A stretch of 64,000 bases of DNA from Parvibaculum indicum (GTDB lineage Bacteria > Pseudomonadota > Alphaproteobacteria > Parvibaculales > Parvibaculaceae). Positions 54,764 through 63,453 of this stretch are shown piece after piece (position 1 is the stretch's first letter; each line of letters starts with the position of its first letter). The notes beneath the pieces were generated by a model. It was not told where the DNA came from and did no database searches. It saw nothing but the letters and a program-made list of their open reading frames with translations. Made by a program: the position numbers and the translations under genes. Location: assembly GCF_011762095.1 (NCBI RefSeq), contig NZ_JAASQO010000001.1, positions 186,001 to 250,000 of the forward strand, in the 5' to 3' direction.

Positions 54764-54864
54764 CTATTCTCCTTCCCTGCTCCCTCCGGGCCCCCCGCCG
54801 ATCCGGAACTCCCTGTCCCGTCCCGATCGCCCTTTTTAGTAAATTATCTTTACGAGATCATCGT

Positions 54865-54881
54865 TGACCTCTTCGGTCAAG
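54865..54881. promoter_or_regulatory. Inverted repeat between exbB and marR
   Basis: TTGACC and GGTCAA form a perfect 6-base inverted repeat around TCTTC in the AT-rich divergent interval. TTGACC could also be a -35 box. A site for the adjacent MarR-type regulator is plausible. Confidence 0.45.
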
Positions 54882-54961
54882 AGCCACATTGTGGATCTGT
54901 AGCAAAATAATATTACCCGCGCGGCGATCATCGCCGGATCGCAGAATATAACGCAAGAAGC

Positions 54962-55501
54962 ATGAAAAACGGGGGTAACCCGATGGCAGGAGCCAAGGGG
55001 GAACGCATCGAGGCGGCACTGTCCGGCGATGCCGGACATGAAATGTCCGCCGCCTATTTCGGCCAGCTGCTCGGCGCCGTGGGCGAACAACTCAGCCAGC
55101 TCTACGACGACGCCACGGGCCTCACGCGAAACCAGAACCGCATCCTGGTCGCCCTCATGCGGGAGGACGGCCTCACCCAGACCGAAATCGCGCACCGGCT
55201 CGACATGCACAAGGTTTCCGTCGGCCTGCACATTGCGGAACTGGAAGCGCTGAACCTCGTGGCCCGCGAAGCGCACCCGACCGACGGGCGGGCGAAATGC
55301 ATCCACCTGACCTCCCACCTGAAAACGCAGGTGCCCCACGCCCAGCAGGCTTTTGCCCGCATCCATGCCACCGCAACCGAGGGCATCGCCCCCCATGATT
55401 ATCTGACGATGATCGACTGCCTGTCGCGGATGCATGACAATCTGGCGCGGATGAATCAGGCGGAAGAAGACCTCCCCGCCGCGACGAAACAGGGCGCGTA
55501 A
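54962..55501 (+). CDS. MarR-family transcriptional regulator
   Basis: A 179-residue winged-helix regulator. The DNA-binding core is NQNRILVALMREDGLTQTEIAHRLDMHKVSVGLHIAELEALNLVAREAHPTDGRAK (residues about 57-112 shown here by its elements LTQTEIAHRLDM and HPTDGRAK). Flanking helices form the dimer. Divergent from exbB across 198 AT-rich bases that hold an inverted repeat, so control of the exb operon and itself is a fair guess. Ligand unknown. Confidence 0.88.
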   Translation: MKNGGNPMAGAKGERIEAALSGDAGHEMSAAYFGQLLGAVGEQLSQLYDDATGLTRNQNRILVALMREDGLTQTEIAHRLDMHKVSVGLHIAELEALNLVAREAHPTDGRAKCIHLTSHLKTQVPHAQQAFARIHATATEGIAPHDYLTMIDCLSRMHDNLARMNQAEEDLPAATKQGA

Positions 55502-55759
55502 TCTGCGCGCCGAGCCGTCTTTTTCCTCGCGCGCCCGTCCCGATACGAAACGGTCCGGGAGTCCACCGGCGGGACGATCTCATTTTTTCAGCGGTTGAAT
55601 CACACGTCCTGAAAAAACGCCGTATTCGGACCAATCCATTCAGGTTTGGGTAACATACCGAAGCCTAGGGTCATTCATCCAGCACGCGGCCGGGGTCCAT
55701 CGGCACAGTCGGATAGCCGCCACGGAATGAGGGCAACCCGAGGCAAAGGTGCGAAACGC

Positions 55760-58240
55760 ATGCATGAGAAAACCTTCACGCGGCACGAGTTGATCGAGGC
55801 CGTGTTCAAGGGCGCATCCGAAGCGGCGATGTTCGCGGACGAGAACCGCCGTATCGTCCAGGTCAATCCGGCCACGCTCGAAATGTTCGGCTATGGCCCC
55901 AACGAGTTGATCGGCCAGCAGACATCGATCCTCTATGCCGATGAATCCCAGTTCCACGAACAGGGACAGTTGCGTTTCAGTTCGTCGGCGCCTGCCGGGA
56001 CGGAAGCCTATCGCATCAGCTACAAGCGTAAATCGGGCGAGGTCTTTCCCAGCGAGACGATCGGCGGTCCCGTTCGCGACCAGGACGGCGAAATCCTCGG
56101 CTATTTCGGTCTGATCCGCGACATCAGCGACCAGGTCCGCACGGAAAACAGCCTGCACGAACTCTACAAGATTTCGACCGACCAGCGGCTCACGGGACAA
56201 CAGAAGATCCAGTCCATCCTGGAACTTGGCGCGAAACATTTTTCGATGGATTTCGGCATCGTCTCCCGCATCGCCGACGACACCTATACGGTCGAATATG
56301 CCACCTCGCCCGACCAGAGCCTCAAACCGAACAGCGTCTTCCCGGTGGAAAACACCTATTGCGTCCACACGCTGGCCAGAGACGACGTGACCACGTTTCA
56401 CAATGCCGGCGACAGCGAGATCGCCACGCATCCCTGCTACCGGGAATTCCAGCTCGAATCCTATATCGGCCTGCCCCTGACCGTGGACGGCAAGCAATAC
56501 GGCACCGTGAACTTCTCAAGCCCGACAGCGAAACGGAGCCCTTTCTCGTCACAGGACGAGGAGTTCATGCGGCAGTTCGAGCAATGGATTTCCAACGAGC
56601 TGCAAGAGATGCAATCCGTCGAACGCCTGATGCAGGCGCGGCGGGACGCGGAAGAGGCGAACAGGACGAAATCTCGTTTTCTCGCCACCATGTCGCACGA
56701 ATTGCGCACCCCCATGACCGGCATCTTCGGCATGCTCGACATGATGGGAACGACCGCGCTGACGCCGGAGCAGAAGACCTATCTGCGCCAGACCCGCGAA
56801 TGCGCGGAAAACCTCCTCACCCTGCTCAACGACGTCCTCGACCTTTCCAAGGTGGAGGCCGGACGCCTGACGCTGGAAAGCATTCCGCTGCAGCCGCGCG
56901 AGCTGATCGACTCCATCGCCTCGACGAACCTGCCCTCAGCGCAGAAGAAGGGCCTGAAACTCTGCGTCGACACCGACGTTTCCCTTCCTTCCGTGCTGTG
57001 CGACCCGACGCGGATGCGCCAGGTGCTGGCCAACCTCGTTTCCAATGCGATCAAATTCACCCGGGAAGGATCGATTACGCTGGGCTGCCATCTCGTGGAA
57101 ACGGGTACCGACGAGGTGACGCTGCGCTTCGAGGTGTCCGATACCGGCATCGGCATTGCGCAGGAACAACTCGGCCGCATTTTCGAATCCTTCGGCCAGG
57201 CCGATGCCAGCACCAGCCGCCTCTATGGCGGCACGGGCCTCGGACTGGCGATCTGCAAACGCCTCGTTGAAACCATGGGCGGACAGATCGAGGTCGAAAG
57301 CGAACTCAATCACGGCGCGACCTTTCGTTTCGACGTCACCTTTCCCCTCGCATACGGCAAAGCCGACCCCGCGCCGGATGCTGTCGGCGGCGATGCAACT
57401 GTGCAGGACAACGATAATGACGGACTGCGCGTGCTGGTGGCCGAGGACAATGAGGTCAACGCCATGCTGCTCGACAGTATGCTGAGCAAAATGGGGCACA
57501 GCGTCACCATCGTGACGAACGGCGCCGAAGCGCTGCGGGCGGTCCAGGACGAAACATTCGATATCGCGGTCTTCGACATGAACATGCCGGTGATGGACGG
57601 CGTGGAGGCCACGCGGCGTATCCGCGCCCTCGACAGCACGGCGGCACGGCTGCCCATCGTCGCGCTGACGGCGGATGCGATCCTGGAACGCCGCCAGCAA
57701 TATCTCGACATCGGGCTCAGCGAATTCCTCACCAAGCCGATCAACTGGACGGCCTTGCAGAAGGCGCTGCGCACCCATACGCAGTCCGGCGACAACGCCG
57801 CCCCCGTCCCCGACCTTCAGCAGGCTTCGCTCAGCCTCTTCGAGAGGGAGCTGCAGAACGTACCGCTGCGCGAAAGCGCCCAGCTCGACGAGCTGGAACA
57901 CCGCCTCGGCTCCGGCGCCCTGGCCACGCTTGTCATCTCCTCCTTCGAGGCCTTCGAGAGCTTCGCCGCCAAGCTCCGCCGCGACCTGGCCAAGGGCATG
58001 CCGGAGGAATCGCGGGCGACGCTGCATTCGCTGAAGGGAACGGCGCTGAATTTCGGCGCGAAAAGGCTCGGCCTGCTCGCCGCCGAACTGCAGCGCCTCG
58101 TCACCGAGGAAACCGAGACGGCGCGTTTCGACATGCTGATCGTCAAGCTACAGCCCACGATCGAGGAAACGCGCAAAGTGTTCGAGGAACGCTACAAGGT
58201 GTCGTTGGCCGAAAAGCAGGAAAACCGCTTCCGGGCATGA
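55760..58240 (+). CDS. Hybrid histidine kinase (PAS-GAF-HisKA-HATPase-REC-HPt)
   Basis: A soluble multi-step phosphorelay sensor of 826 residues with no membrane segment. Order: PAS (about 9-127), GAF (about 142-285), dimerisation/phosphoacceptor helix with His313 in ATMSHELRTPMTG, HATPase with NLVSNAIKF and DTGIGI and GGTGLGLAICKRL, receiver with Asp606 in VFDMNMPVMDG, and HPt with His756 in LHSLKGTALNFGAKRL. Start taken at the ATG at 55760, just before the PAS; the frame is open to a TTG at 55646. No response regulator lies next to it, so the HPt must pass phosphate to a distant partner. The signal is unknown and probably cytoplasmic. Confidence 0.92.
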   Translation: MHEKTFTRHELIEAVFKGASEAAMFADENRRIVQVNPATLEMFGYGPNELIGQQTSILYADESQFHEQGQLRFSSSAPAGTEAYRISYKRKSGEVFPSETIGGPVRDQDGEILGYFGLIRDISDQVRTENSLHELYKISTDQRLTGQQKIQSILELGAKHFSMDFGIVSRIADDTYTVEYATSPDQSLKPNSVFPVENTYCVHTLARDDVTTFHNAGDSEIATHPCYREFQLESYIGLPLTVDGKQYGTVNFSSPTAKRSPFSSQDEEFMRQFEQWISNELQEMQSVERLMQARRDAEEANRTKSRFLATMSHELRTPMTGIFGMLDMMGTTALTPEQKTYLRQTRECAENLLTLLNDVLDLSKVEAGRLTLESIPLQPRELIDSIASTNLPSAQKKGLKLCVDTDVSLPSVLCDPTRMRQVLANLVSNAIKFTREGSITLGCHLVETGTDEVTLRFEVSDTGIGIAQEQLGRIFESFGQADASTSRLYGGTGLGLAICKRLVETMGGQIEVESELNHGATFRFDVTFPLAYGKADPAPDAVGGDATVQDNDNDGLRVLVAEDNEVNAMLLDSMLSKMGHSVTIVTNGAEALRAVQDETFDIAVFDMNMPVMDGVEATRRIRALDSTAARLPIVALTADAILERRQQYLDIGLSEFLTKPINWTALQKALRTHTQSGDNAAPVPDLQQASLSLFERELQNVPLRESAQLDELEHRLGSGALATLVISSFEAFESFAAKLRRDLAKGMPEESRATLHSLKGTALNFGAKRLGLLAAELQRLVTEETETARFDMLIVKLQPTIEETRKVFEERYKVSLAEKQENRFRA

Positions 58241-58249
58241 CCGGCGGGA

Positions 58250-58750
58250 TCAGCTGTCGATCGACAGCGCCCGGTAGGACCCGCGGTGATAGACGAGCGG
58301 TTCGCCCTCCACCGCCCGGTCGAAATGCAGCACCCGGCCGACGAAAATGATGTGATCGCCCGCATCGTGCCTGGCATCGACCTCGCACTCGAAATGCGCA
58401 AGCGCCTGCACCAGCCGCGGGCAGCCGTTCACGCCGCCGATCATCTCGATCCCTTCGAGGCTGTGATCGCCGGGCTTCGCCAGCCGGTTGGACACCTCCA
58501 TATGCTCGTCCCGCAGGACGTTCACCGTGAAGGTTTCGCTCTTCTGGAAGACGTCCAGCGTGTCGGAATTCTTGTCGAGGCACCACAGGACGAGCGGCGG
58601 ATCGAGCGAGACCGACGAGAAGGAATTGATGGTGATGCCGATGGGCTCGCCGTCGGTACAGGTCGTCACCACCGCCACGCCGGTCGCGAAACATCCCAGC
58701 GCATCGCGGAATTTACGCTGGTCCAGTGCAGTGCCTTCGATCGTACTCAT
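58250..58750 (-). CDS. Flavin reductase domain protein
   Basis: A 166-residue FMN-binding split-barrel reductase of the HpaC/flavin reductase group. Typical parts are FRDALGCFATGVAVVTT near residue 14, GITINSFSSVSLDPPLVLWCLDK near residue 38 and the end YHRGSYRAL. Such proteins supply reduced flavin to two-component monooxygenases. The one such oxygenase in this window (13.1 kb) is far away and the pairing is only possible, not shown. Converges with the hybrid kinase gene. Confidence 0.9.
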   Translation of the reverse strand: MSTIEGTALDQRKFRDALGCFATGVAVVTTCTDGEPIGITINSFSSVSLDPPLVLWCLDKNSDTLDVFQKSETFTVNVLRDEHMEVSNRLAKPGDHSLEGIEMIGGVNGCPRLVQALAHFECEVDARHDAGDHIIFVGRVLHFDRAVEGEPLVYHRGSYRALSIDS

Positions 58751-59002
58751 GACTCAATCCGTCTCCGATACGCCCGTCAGAATCCGTTCCGCGCGGAAAG
58801 CGCAGCGGAATGCTCGGATATTAAGGTTTTAGGAACGCCCCGACAGAGGAGCAACCGAGCATTCGCGCAAATCACCAATGCGTCGATGCAAAGCGTTTTG
58901 GTTAAACCGCCTGTTAACAGGCCCGCCTCCACTATGTGGGCTGTGTGGCGCCGGATCGCAGGAAGCGACCGGGGGTAAAAATATCATGGAAGCATTTGGG
59001 CA

Positions 59003-59866
59003 ATGCGGCTGATAGTCGGGCTTTTGGTAGTCATTCTTAGCGTCTTTGGCGGTTATGCCGCGATGGGCGCCCATCTCGAAGTGCTTTTCCAGCCCTTCGA
59101 ATTCGTCATTATTCTCGGTGCCGCGATCGGCGCCTTCGTGATCGGCAATCCGGGTTCGGTGCTGAAATCGATGGGCAAGACCTTCGCCACGCTGGGACGC
59201 GGCTCGCGCTACAACAAGGACGCCTATCTGGAGCTGCTCGGCCTCCAGTACACGCTGTTCAAGCTCGCCAAGAGCAAGGGCAATCTCGCGCTGGAAGCCC
59301 ATGTGGAAAATCCCGGCGATTCCTCGATCTTCGCCCAGTTTCCCGGCTTCGCAAAAGACCATCACGCCGTGGAGTTCATGTGCGACTACCTGCGCATGAT
59401 CACGCTGGGCACGGAGAATGCCTACGAACTCGAAGCGCTGATGGACGAGGAACTCGAAACCCACCATCAGGAACAGGAACGCATGGTCAATGCGCTCCAG
59501 GCGCTGGCCGACGGCACCCCCGCCCTGGGCATCGTCGCCGCGGTGCTGGGCGTCATCAAGACCATGGGCTCCATCGACCAGCCGCCGGAAGTGCTGGGCC
59601 ACCTGATCGGCGGCGCGCTTGTCGGCACCTTTTTCGGCGTGTTCTGCGCCTATGGTTTCTTCGCCCCGATGGCGCAATCCCTGCGCAACATCTACGAGGC
59701 GGAAGGCAAATATTATCTCTCCATGAAGGCCGGCCTTCTTGCGCATATGGCCGGCTATGCGCCCGCCGTCTCGATCGAATTCGCGCGGAAGGCGCTGATG
59801 TCCGATGTCCGGCCGACCTTCGCAGAGGTGGAAGCCACGACCGCCAACCTTCAGGCAGCCACCTGA
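59003..59866 (+). CDS. motA: Flagellar motor stator protein MotA
   Basis: Proton-driven stator subunit of 287 residues with four membrane segments. Family features are VVILSVFGGYAAMGAHLEVL at the start, the cytoplasmic loop with charged helices, and the Pro-containing third helix DGTPALGIVAAVLGVIKTMG near residue 168, where Pro aids torque coupling. ATG at 59003; motB follows 38 bases later. No other flagellar gene is in the window. Confidence 0.95.
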   Translation: MRLIVGLLVVILSVFGGYAAMGAHLEVLFQPFEFVIILGAAIGAFVIGNPGSVLKSMGKTFATLGRGSRYNKDAYLELLGLQYTLFKLAKSKGNLALEAHVENPGDSSIFAQFPGFAKDHHAVEFMCDYLRMITLGTENAYELEALMDEELETHHQEQERMVNALQALADGTPALGIVAAVLGVIKTMGSIDQPPEVLGHLIGGALVGTFFGVFCAYGFFAPMAQSLRNIYEAEGKYYLSMKAGLLAHMAGYAPAVSIEFARKALMSDVRPTFAEVEATTANLQAAT

Positions 59867-59904
59867 CAACCGAAAGGCGCCCCTGCTGAACGGGCGAAAG
59901 CGGC

Positions 59905-60855
59905 ATGGCCGGTAACGAACAATCGATCATCATCAAGAAGGTCAAGAAACAGGTGCATGCCCATCATGGCGGCGCCTGGAAGATCGCCTATGCCGACTTC
60001 GTGACCGCGATGATGGCCTTTTTCCTGCTGATGTGGCTGATCTCCATGACCACACCGGAACAGAAGCAGGGCCTTGCCGACTATTTCGCCCCGCCCAATG
60101 TCAGCCGCTCCACATCGGGGTCCGGCGGCGTGATGGGCGGCACCGCCTTCGATAGCAACGGCGCCCGCATGCCCGGCTCCAAGCCGCAGGTGATGATGAC
60201 GAAATCGACGCCCGCCGCGCCAAAAAGTCCGGACACGGACGATTTGCGCGCCGCCGCTGCCGGTCAGGGCACGAAAAACGGCGAAAAGGACGACCGTTCC
60301 AGCGCCGAGGCCAAGGAAGCCAGCCTGAACCGGGAAAAAGTGATGAACGCGCGTGAGGAACGCAGTTTCGAAAGCGCGGCCGAAAGCATCCGCCAGGCCA
60401 TGCGCGACAATCCCGACCTCGCCGAGCTGTCGCGCAATGTCATCATCGACGAAACGCCGGAAGGCCTGCGCATCCAGATCGTCGACCAGGATGGCCGCTC
60501 CATGTTCCCGCCGGGCTATGCCGAGCCCTATGAACGCACGCGCCTGCTGTTGAAGACCGTCGCCAAGACGCTTCTGCGCCTGCCCAACCGGATCAGCATT
60601 TCCGGCCATACCGACGCCACACCCTATCCCGGCGACAAGGGCTATTCGAACTGGGAGCTGACCGCCGACCGCGCCAACGCCACGCGCCGCATTCTCGCAA
60701 CCGCGGGCATTCCGCAGGACCGCATCTATCAGGTGGTCGGCAAGGCCGATTCCGAACCGCTCTTTCCCGAAGACCCCTATCTGCCCGGCAATCGCCGCCT
60801 GTCGCTCGTGCTGCTGCGCGAGGCGCCCGTCGCCCCGCCCGGCTTCAAGCCCTGA
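59905..60855 (+). CDS. motB: Flagellar motor stator protein MotB
   Basis: Stator subunit of 316 residues that carries the proton-binding Asp31 in AYADFVTAMMAFFLLMWL, then a linker and plug region rich in Ser, Lys and Glu (residues 65-155). A C-terminal OmpA-like peptidoglycan-binding domain follows, with ISGHTDATPYPGDKGYSNWELTADRAN near residue 232. Co-transcribed with motA. Confidence 0.95.
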   Translation: MAGNEQSIIIKKVKKQVHAHHGGAWKIAYADFVTAMMAFFLLMWLISMTTPEQKQGLADYFAPPNVSRSTSGSGGVMGGTAFDSNGARMPGSKPQVMMTKSTPAAPKSPDTDDLRAAAAGQGTKNGEKDDRSSAEAKEASLNREKVMNAREERSFESAAESIRQAMRDNPDLAELSRNVIIDETPEGLRIQIVDQDGRSMFPPGYAEPYERTRLLLKTVAKTLLRLPNRISISGHTDATPYPGDKGYSNWELTADRANATRRILATAGIPQDRIYQVVGKADSEPLFPEDPYLPGNRRLSLVLLREAPVAPPGFKP

Positions 60856-60928
60856 AAAACCCTGTCCTTGAAAGGGCTGTGGGAGCACCCTATCTCACAC
60901 AGGCCGATCACCAGTCTCGGGATGAGGG

Positions 60929-61414
60929 ATGAGCTTCGATAACGATGTCGCCAGAGCCGCGCCGACCTTCGACGGCGAGGGCCCCGTCTGGCCCGCCGGA
61001 AGTTTCGACGGCGTGGTGTCCCGCCGCCTCGCAGCGCTTTTCGCCGATCTGCTGATTCTCATCGTCGTGGTCAGCGCCTGCTACATCCTGCTGGCGATTT
61101 TCGGCATTCTCACGCTGGGCCTCGCATGGCTGGCCTTCGGTCTCGTGCCGCTCGTTCCCTTCCTCTATTTCGGCTATTATCTCGGCGGCCCGGCCTCCGC
61201 GACGCCGGGCATGTCCTGGCAGGGAATCGAAGTCAGGACCTGGGACGGACGCCGTCCCGGTTTCATACAGGGCGCGCTCCATGCCCTTGTCGCCTATGGG
61301 ATTTTCGCGATCAGCAGCATGGTGTTCTTCCTGACCCTGCTGATGCCCTTCTTCAACTCACGCAAACGCTTCCTGCACGACTATCTGTGCGGAACAGTGG
61401 TTGTACGCCGCTAA
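60929..61414 (+). CDS. RDD-family membrane protein
   Basis: A 161-residue membrane protein. The RDD domain has the VSRRLAALFADLLILIV opening with the conserved Arg and Asp, ATPGMSWQGIEVRTWDGRRPGF in the middle and KRFLHDYLCGTVVV at the end. Four hydrophobic segments are likely. Members have roles ranging from ion transport to unknown. ATG at 60929, 73 bases past motB. Confidence 0.87.
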   Translation: MSFDNDVARAAPTFDGEGPVWPAGSFDGVVSRRLAALFADLLILIVVVSACYILLAIFGILTLGLAWLAFGLVPLVPFLYFGYYLGGPASATPGMSWQGIEVRTWDGRRPGFIQGALHALVAYGIFAISSMVFFLTLLMPFFNSRKRFLHDYLCGTVVVRR

Positions 61415-61537
61415 ATCTGATAACGATTCTCCTGTCGCCCCGGCGATGCTGCCGCCTGGCCATCGGGCGGCGACCGGCGCCCGTTCTCCTTTCCGCGGAC
61501 AGGAGGGCGGCTTGATCCCTCTCACAGATTTGCGCGC

Positions 61538-63406
61538 ATGGAAGCTCTGACTCCCTTTGTCTGGCAAATGTGGGTTGTCTACGGCCTGATCGCCGGAGCG
61601 GTCGTGCTGTTCAGCATCGACAGGCTTCCGCTCGAAACGTCGTCGCTGGCCGTTCTGGTCGTGGCGCTGATCTTTTTCTATTTCTTCCCCGTCGCCGGAG
61701 ACGCCGGCGAAAACATGCTCGGCCCGGGCGAACTTCTGGCGGGTTTCGCCAACCCCGCCCTGATAACCGTGCTGGCGCTGCTGGTGGTCGGCCACGGCAT
61801 GTTCCAGACCGGCGCGCTGGACGGCCCTGCCCGCTTCATCTCGGAGCGCGGCTCGAAAATGCCGCAACTGACCATCGTACTGACACTGCTGCTCGTCGCC
61901 GTGGTGAGCGCGTTCCTGAACAATACGCCCGTTGTGGTGATGTTTATTCCCGTTCTGGCGACGATGGCGGGCAAGCTCGGCCGGCGCACACCCAAAATCA
62001 TGATGACGCTGAGCTTCGTCTCCATCCTCGGCGGCATGACGACGCTGATCGGCTCCTCGACCAACCTGCTCGCCGCCGGCGTCGTGCACAGCTACGACCT
62101 GCGGCCCATCGGCATTTTCGATTTCACGGTTCCGGCGCTTTTCCTCGCCGCAATCGGCATGATCTATTCGATCGCCGTTGCGCCTCTTCTGATGCCCGAC
62201 AGGGGCGACCCTTCCACCGAACTCGCCGGACAGGAAGGCACCAGCGGCAAGCAATATATCGCCCAGATCGAAGTGACGCCGGGCCACCCGCTGGTCGGCA
62301 CCACTTCGCGCGCGGGGCTTTTCCCACCGCTGAAGGACATGACCGTGCGCATGATCCAGCGCGGCGAACACCCCATCCTGCCCCCTTATGAGGATGTGAA
62401 ACTGCGCCCGGGCGACGTCGTCATCGTGGCGGCGACGCGCAACACGCTCACCGAGGCGCTGAAATCCGGCTCCAAGATATTCGAGGGCATGCTGGAGGAA
62501 ACCCTTGCCGACCGCGACGAGAACGACACGCCGCGCGGCAAGACCAGCGGCGAACTGACCGTCGCCGAAGCCGTCGTCGCGCCCGCCTCGCGCATGATCG
62601 GCCTCACGGTGGAACAGATCGCCTTTCGCCATCAGACGGGCTGCATCGTGGTCGGCATTCAGCGCCGCAGCCGCATGATCCGCACCCTGCTGAACGACAT
62701 CCGGCTGGAAGCGGGCGACGTGCTGCTGCTGCTCGGCAAACCGCAGGCGGTGCACGGCCTGCGGACGAACCGCGACGTGCTGCTGCTGGAATGGTCGGCG
62801 ACGGAACTGCCGAACCCGGCGCTTGCGCGACGCGCGCTCGCCGTTTTCGGCACGATGGTGCTGAGCGTCCTGGCCGGCATCCTGCCCATCGAGATCGCCT
62901 CCGTCGCGGGCGCGGGCGCCATGGTGCTGACCGGCGTCCTGAATACGCGGCAGGCATCGCGCGCCATCGACCGGCGCATCTTCCTGCTGGTCGGCACCAT
63001 GCTGGCGCTGGCCAGCGCGCTTCAGGTGACCGGCGGCGCGGAGGCCGCCGCCATGGCGGTCGTCTCGCTCTTCCAGGATCAGGGGCCGAGCGTCATGCTC
63101 TCCGCCTTCTTCCTCGTGACGGCCATCGCCACCAATATTCTGACCAATAACGCAACAGCGGTGCTGTTCACCCCCATTGCGATCAGCGCGGCGAACCAGA
63201 TCGGCATCGATCCGATGATCTTCATCTATTGCGTGATCTTCGCCGCCAACTGCTCCTTCGCCACACCCATGGGGTATCAGACCAATTTATTGGTCATGGG
63301 GCCGGGCCATTACGAGTTCCGGGATTTCCTGCGCGCGGGCGTCCCCCTCGTCATCCTGCTCTGGCTGGCCTATTCTGTCTTTGCGCCCTGGTATTTCGGT
63401 CTCTGA
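61538..63406 (+). CDS. SLC13/DASS-family transporter with two TrkA-C (RCK_C) domains
   Basis: A 622-residue transporter of the anion/sodium-coupled (CitT-like) group. The membrane part is split. The N-terminal half has SAFLNNTPVVVMFIPVLA near residue 126 and LIGSSTNLLAAG near residue 170. Then come two cytoplasmic RCK_C units (about residues 245-315 and 350-415, with DVKLRPGDVVIVAATR and DIRLEAGDVLLLLGKP). The C-terminal half repeats the motif as LTNNATAVLFTPIAI. Such proteins carry sulfate, dicarboxylate or related anions; the substrate is not decided by sequence. Confidence 0.9.
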   Translation: MEALTPFVWQMWVVYGLIAGAVVLFSIDRLPLETSSLAVLVVALIFFYFFPVAGDAGENMLGPGELLAGFANPALITVLALLVVGHGMFQTGALDGPARFISERGSKMPQLTIVLTLLLVAVVSAFLNNTPVVVMFIPVLATMAGKLGRRTPKIMMTLSFVSILGGMTTLIGSSTNLLAAGVVHSYDLRPIGIFDFTVPALFLAAIGMIYSIAVAPLLMPDRGDPSTELAGQEGTSGKQYIAQIEVTPGHPLVGTTSRAGLFPPLKDMTVRMIQRGEHPILPPYEDVKLRPGDVVIVAATRNTLTEALKSGSKIFEGMLEETLADRDENDTPRGKTSGELTVAEAVVAPASRMIGLTVEQIAFRHQTGCIVVGIQRRSRMIRTLLNDIRLEAGDVLLLLGKPQAVHGLRTNRDVLLLEWSATELPNPALARRALAVFGTMVLSVLAGILPIEIASVAGAGAMVLTGVLNTRQASRAIDRRIFLLVGTMLALASALQVTGGAEAAAMAVVSLFQDQGPSVMLSAFFLVTAIATNILTNNATAVLFTPIAISAANQIGIDPMIFIYCVIFAANCSFATPMGYQTNLLVMGPGHYEFRDFLRAGVPLVILLWLAYSVFAPWYFGL

Positions 63407-63453
63407 GACCGGGCCCTCGGCCGCAAGCAGGGACGAGGACAAACGAGGATCAG

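Noticed and set aside
58986-59012. Eight-codon frame overlapping the motA start
   Set aside because: Too short and without its own ribosome site; no evidence for a leader peptide.
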